This document shows, in pieces, positions 5,418 through 8,267 of a stretch of DNA of 8,267 nt. The stretch is taken from positions 1 through 8,267 of the forward strand of contig PUPG01000178.1 in NCBI GenBank assembly GCA_003553005.1, given 5' to 3'. A program made the translations under genes and the position numbers. A model generated the notes under the pieces. That model saw nothing but the letters and a program-made list of their open reading frames with translations. It was not told the origin of the DNA and searched no databases. How positions within the stretch are numbered: the stretch's first letter is position 1; the number at the start of each line of letters is the position of its first letter. Origin of the DNA: Bacteroidales bacterium. GTDB lineage: Bacteria; Bacteroidota; Bacteroidia; Bacteroidales; UBA7960.

Positions 5418-6791
5418 TTAGTCCTCTTTTACTGCCTCCATCCATTCAGTCACCATGTTAATAAAGCCGTAATTAAAATTATCGCGGCGGTATTCAGCAT
5501 CCCGGAGGACACTTACGGCGTGATCCAGGTTTTTTACATCGATAAAACTGTGGTCGATATTCGGGGCACTGACATACGTAGCTTTACCCGGGTTGTAATG
5601 ATTGACAATGTCTGCGATGAGTTCGTGCTCATAAGGGTTAAACGCCACGAAGTCTCCCTGGCCGTGTACTGATAACACATGGGCATCTACCTGGCTCCAG
5701 GCTTTAAACAGTTTGGTTTGTTGCAACTGATGCCAAAAACTGTAATGGCGGCCATTAAAATAACCTCCATTGCCATAATTCCAGTAGGAATTGATGAAAT
5801 CTGCCATCTCAGGATCATTTAATAATTCCTTTGGCGATTCTTGTTCTACCATAAATCGATAGTAAAAACGAACAGATTGTTCGTGCTTAGCTTCATTTTC
5901 AAGATAATCTTGTCCCAGGGTCAGTCGCTGGATACGGGTTTGTTCTATAAAATATTCAAACCAGGGACGAACAGCTGTGCCGAATACAATGATGCCACGC
6001 GGGCTGAAATCCGTCTGCATCATGGGCGCCTGTATCCCTCCCATCGAATGTCCGAAAATAAATACGTTGTCAAAATCAATAAATTCATAGCGGGTCAGAT
6101 TATTGTATGAAGTGCTGAATAATTCTGCTTCTTTAAACAGCCCCATGTCTGCACAGTCTGTGTGGCTCCGGGAGTCCCCCATTCCAGCCTTTTCGGTCTT
6201 TATCACGACATAGCCTTGTTTGCTGAAACCCTCTAAAAGCTTTTGATAGGGATGATGCTCACCCAGATTATCAACGGACGCACATGGGTATCCCTGAACG
6301 AAAAAGACTGCTGGATGTGGCCCATTACCTTCCGGTCTGTGAATGATCGTGCGCACATATCCACCATCAAACTGAAATTGATCGTAGATTATGCGGGCGT
6401 ATGGAGAGGTCTCTTTTGGAAAACCTGTCATGACCCCCTCCGCAGTCTCTCGCTCTCCATCACGGATAAACTCCAGGGATACAGGATCGCCTTCCTGATG
6501 GTAGCTTATAAGTTGTGTGAATGCATTTGCTGATTCCACTACTTCATCATTGACTTTCAGGATGACATCCCCTTTTTGGAAGTTCAGAGTTGCACCGGTT
6601 CCATCTTCTCTCACAGCTTCGATATATACCCCGGCCGCATCCGGCAATTGATGCATAACGGCTATGGAATCCGTCACATCCACGACCTGTAATCCCAAAT
6701 AGGCGCGCCTTGGAAGTTCAGCGTGGACAGTAAAACTGATCAACCAGGTAAAAGCCAGGATAAAAAACCGCATGAATAGTTGTTTTGTCAT
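5418..6791 (-). CDS. Exported PDZ-domain alpha/beta hydrolase
   Basis: This encodes a 457-residue protein, probably secreted or periplasmic. Residues 1-24 form a signal peptide: basic MTKQLFMRFF, a hydrophobic core, then VHA before the predicted cut. Residues 31-118 form a PDZ-like domain beginning YLGLQV, with AGVYIEAV and QKGDVILKVNDE typical of the HtrA/RseP type. An alpha/beta-hydrolase domain follows from about 140. Its oxyanion region is FFVQGYPCAS (163-172), the nucleophile elbow GHSMGG has S249, the acid is probably D380 in HGQGDF, and the base is H414 in NIDHSF. EKAGMGDSRSH (200-210) is another fold signature. C170 and C213 could pair in an oxidising compartment. The triad is complete, so an active serine hydrolase (esterase or peptidase) is likely; the substrate is unknown. 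ATG at 6791 is chosen; M7 (6773) would shorten the signal peptide. The gene lies upstream of guaD on the same strand, but no functional link is evident. Confidence 0.85.
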   Translation of the reverse strand: MTKQLFMRFFILAFTWLISFTVHAELPRRAYLGLQVVDVTDSIAVMHQLPDAAGVYIEAVREDGTGATLNFQKGDVILKVNDEVVESANAFTQLISYHQEGDPVSLEFIRDGERETAEGVMTGFPKETSPYARIIYDQFQFDGGYVRTIIHRPEGNGPHPAVFFVQGYPCASVDNLGEHHPYQKLLEGFSKQGYVVIKTEKAGMGDSRSHTDCADMGLFKEAELFSTSYNNLTRYEFIDFDNVFIFGHSMGGIQAPMMQTDFSPRGIIVFGTAVRPWFEYFIEQTRIQRLTLGQDYLENEAKHEQSVRFYYRFMVEQESPKELLNDPEMADFINSYWNYGNGGYFNGRHYSFWHQLQQTKLFKAWSQVDAHVLSVHGQGDFVAFNPYEHELIADIVNHYNPGKATYVSAPNIDHSFIDVKNLDHAVSVLRDAEYRRDNFNYGFINMVTEWMEAVKED

Positions 6792-6889
6792 TTTACTCTT
6801 TTTTGGTTTGTAATTGCTTTAAAGACTGTTATTGAATGCGTGGTGCTTTTTCGTGTGCAGGATGTCATGCATGTGTTTGCATTGTGTCA

Positions 6890-6936
6890 AAAAGCCGAAA
6901 AGCCGAAAAACCGAAAAGTGTTGGCCTGCCGGCTTT
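6890..6936. repeat. Octamer repeat (aaaaRccg) with inverted arm
   Basis: Three and a half octamers of the form aaaaRccg run from 6890 to 6918. A later cggcttt (6930-6936) is the exact reverse complement of the aaagccg inside the first two copies, so a 7-bp stem can form. On the minus strand the 3' arm ends in cggcttttt, so it might serve as a distant terminator for the gene at 7079-7849, whose stop is about 140 nt upstream in that direction. The rest of the 287-nt gap between these genes shows nothing I can name. Confidence 0.55.
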
Positions 6937-7078
6937 AACCAGCAATATCAAACACATCAATATACGTGCCCTGTTGATATACTGACTTATAATCAGGGGA
7001 ATAAAGAAAAATAATAAGACCAAAGGTGTCCGTTCGTATACACTTCTTGTCCGTTACTGAACGGCATTGTGGTGGTTT

Positions 7079-7849
7079 TCAGAATTGCTCAAAGATACCC
7101 AGGCCGAAAAGGGCAAAGTCGTACTTCACCGGGTCGTGCGGGTCCATTTTGCGAAGGGCAAGATCCAGCTCGCTAAGGGCTTTCAGGTTATTCTGGCGCA
7201 CGGAGATCAATCCCAGCTTCCTGGCCACATTTCCTGAGTGCAGGTCAAGCGGGCAGGATAGTTGCGCTGGTCTGAGCTTACTCCAGAGCCCAAAATCAAC
7301 GCCACGCTTGTCGTTTCTGACCATCCAGCGAAGAAACATATTGATTCGCTTGGCCGGCGAGCCTTTGGCGGGATTGGATACGTGTTTTCGCGTTCGCAGC
7401 GGATGTGAAATGCTGAAAAATGTCTGGTGAAAATGGATGATCCCCGGGATGACTGATTCAGCGGTTGCAGCGCTCGCAAAAACCTCTTCCATGCTCGCAT
7501 GTCGCTGATATATACCGCGTAGTGCCCGGATGAAATATTTGGCATCGGCAGGCTGAAACGTACGGTGCACGAAATAGTCCATTTTTTTCAGGTCATCTGT
7601 CCGGTGGCTCATCACAAAGTCATAAGGACTGTTTCCCATGAGGCGCATCAAACGCCTTGCATTGCTAACGATCGTCTCCCTTTTGCCCCAGGACAGGGTT
7701 GCCGCAAAGAAACCGGCAATCTCAATGTCTGCTTTATGCGAATAGGCATGCGGGATGGAGATGGGGTCGCCGTGAATGAAATCAGGCCGGTTGTAGCGCT
7801 CGGTCTTCTCCTCAAGGAATGCTTTTATCTCGTTATGGCTTAAATCCAT
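7079..7849 (-). CDS. TIGR02757 family protein (DUF2400)
   Basis: This encodes a 256-residue probably cytoplasmic protein of a conserved family common in Bacteroidota, with no firmly known function. Recognisable blocks are the N-terminal FIHGDPISIPHAYSHKADIEIAGFFAATLSWGKR region (25-57), PAKRINMFLRWMVR (165-178) followed by GVDFGLWS (183-190), LSCPLDLHSGNVARKLGL (197-214) and the C-terminal DPVKYDFALFGLG (239-251). The length fits the family. The PLDLHSGNVARKLGL block resembles the 'P-V-D-x-H-V-x-R-V-x-x-R-L' segment of HhH-GPD DNA glycosylases, so a distant link to DNA repair is conceivable, but this is inference only. The ATG at 7849 is followed directly by the family's N-terminus, and a -7 box lies 20 nt upstream. 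It appears monocistronic. Confidence 0.9.
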   Translation of the reverse strand: MDLSHNEIKAFLEEKTERYNRPDFIHGDPISIPHAYSHKADIEIAGFFAATLSWGKRETIVSNARRLMRLMGNSPYDFVMSHRTDDLKKMDYFVHRTFQPADAKYFIRALRGIYQRHASMEEVFASAATAESVIPGIIHFHQTFFSISHPLRTRKHVSNPAKGSPAKRINMFLRWMVRNDKRGVDFGLWSKLRPAQLSCPLDLHSGNVARKLGLISVRQNNLKALSELDLALRKMDPHDPVKYDFALFGLGIFEQF

Positions 7850-7860
7850 CTTTCATTATG

Positions 7861-7876
7861 TATCTTTGCAAAGATA
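7861..7876. promoter_or_regulatory. Perfect 16-bp palindrome made of two back-to-back -7 boxes
   Basis: TATCTTTG (7861-7868) is followed immediately by CAAAGATA (7869-7876), so each strand carries a perfect TAnnTTTG box. On the minus strand this sits about 20 nt before the ATG of the TIGR02757 gene and is the likely promoter core. No good -33 element is found 19-21 nt upstream on either strand; the nearest minus-strand CTG (plus 7901-7903) is 24 nt away. The plus-strand half could fire towards 7880, but no gene starts there until 8137. Confidence 0.45.
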
Positions 7877-7990
7877 GGGCAATTTATCCTGGCTTCCTGT
7901 CAGTTGAAATCAAGCTTCAAGCAGATGTAGCGCCCATGACAGGATTTTTGATACACAGGGGGATGATTATTGTCACTGGTTGTGAATTGG

Positions 7991-8060
7991 TTTGAAGTTT
8001 GAGGTTTGAAGTTTGAGGTTACCCGAGGCAACTTAAAACTTCAAACTTCAAACCTCAAAC
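7991..8060. repeat. Heptamer (tttgaRg) array forming a 24-bp inverted repeat
   Basis: Four heptamers, tttgaag and tttgagg alternating, fill 7991-8018. The complementary array lies at 8037-8060. Positions 7997-8016 and 8041-8060 are perfect reverse complements (20 of 20); including the inner pairs the stem is 24 bp with one G-T wobble and a 16-nt loop (8021-8036). It sits 76 nt before the start of the oxidoreductase gene. A transcript reading through would form a very stable hairpin. No T-run follows. Confidence 0.85.
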
Positions 8061-8136
8061 AGTTGCAACACAACCCCTAAGCTTATGTCAAGAATATAAA
8101 CATTTCAATAACAACTGGTTAAAAAATCATAAACAC

Positions 8137-8267
8137 ATGCAAGCACTCATCATTGGCGCCACCGGGCTTGTTGGCTCGCATTTACTCGGACAGGTACTTG
8201 AAGATGAACGATTTTCGGGAGTCACCGTGCTGACCCGCCGCACTACCGGAATCAGTCACCCGAAGCT
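8137..8267 (+). CDS. NAD(P)-binding Rossmann-fold oxidoreductase, N-terminal fragment
   Basis: Forty-three residues are visible before the right edge. They start MQALIIGATGLVGSHLL, an N-terminal Rossmann beta strand with the GxxGxxG dinucleotide-binding loop (residues 7-13). A helix and a second strand ending VTVLTRR follow, where the arginines suggest NADP preference. This is typical of atypical short-chain dehydrogenases of the NAD(P)H-binding / HTATIP2-like group, and the following TGISHPK fits that group. The substrate cannot be told. The ATG is the first in frame, with an A-rich leader and no clear promoter box. Confidence 0.75.
   Translation, partial: MQALIIGATGLVGSHLLGQVLEDERFSGVTVLTRRTTGISHPK

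Noticed and set aside
6832..7014. Plus-strand 60-residue frame
   Set aside because: It needs a TTG start, has no promoter or ribosome site, and crosses the octamer repeat.
7051..7064. ccgtt-actg-aacgg hairpin just after the TIGR02757 stop as terminator
   Set aside because: The stem is only 5 bp, with no T-tract on the minus strand. A nearby tgtccgtt direct repeat (7027-7034, 7048-7055) is too short to interpret.
7991..8060. Terminal inverted repeats of an insertion sequence
   Set aside because: The arms are only 16 nt apart with no transposase between or near them and no target duplication seen.

Overview
This window looks like chromosomal DNA of a member of the Bacteroidota, perhaps an uncultured Bacteroidales-like lineage (inference). 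Three gene starts have a TAnnTTTG-type -7 box with a TTG/CTG-like -33 element 20-21 nt upstream, which is the Bacteroidota housekeeping promoter pattern. Start codons have weak or no Shine-Dalgarno sequences. The DUF4143 ATPase, the TIGR02757/DUF2400 protein and the S24-type repressor tail all fit that phylum. The intergenic gaps are rich in short degenerate repeats.

Layout, left to right. (1) 1-215 is the 3' end of a plus-strand gene, probably a LexA/S24-type regulator; its stop codon lies inside a seven-copy heptamer repeat. (2) 291-1613 (minus) is a DUF4143 AAA-type ATPase, convergent with the first gene and with a well-formed promoter at 1647-1677. (3) 1679-2136 holds no credible gene, only degenerate repeat debris and a small palindrome. 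(4) 2137-2946 (minus) is a trimeric-type purine nucleoside phosphorylase. (5) 2947-3390 is a divergent regulatory gap with a large imperfect palindrome. (6) 3391-4749 (plus) is an amidohydrolase of the MTA/SAH (adenosine-type) deaminase family. (7) 4854-5336 (minus) is a guanine deaminase. (8) 5418-6791 (minus) is a secreted PDZ plus alpha/beta-hydrolase protein. (9) 7079-7849 (minus) is a TIGR02757 protein. (10) 7850-8136 is a gap with a fused palindromic -7 box and a 24-bp inverted repeat built from heptamers. (11) 8137-8267 (plus) is the start of a Rossmann-fold NAD(P)-binding protein.

The functional core is purine salvage across 2.1-5.3 kb. An adenosine-like deaminase can make inosine-type nucleosides (inosine, methylthioinosine or S-inosylhomocysteine). 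PNP can phosphorolyse inosine, guanosine and possibly methylthioinosine to free bases. Guanine deaminase then makes xanthine. The three genes are not one operon: PNP and the amidohydrolase are divergent, and the amidohydrolase and guanine deaminase are convergent. The grouping therefore suggests related function rather than co-transcription. The other genes are unrelated housekeeping or accessory genes. I found no mobile element, CRISPR array, rRNA or tRNA. No clearly new defence or biosynthetic system is visible; the least expected content is the intergenic repeat architecture and the PDZ-hydrolase.
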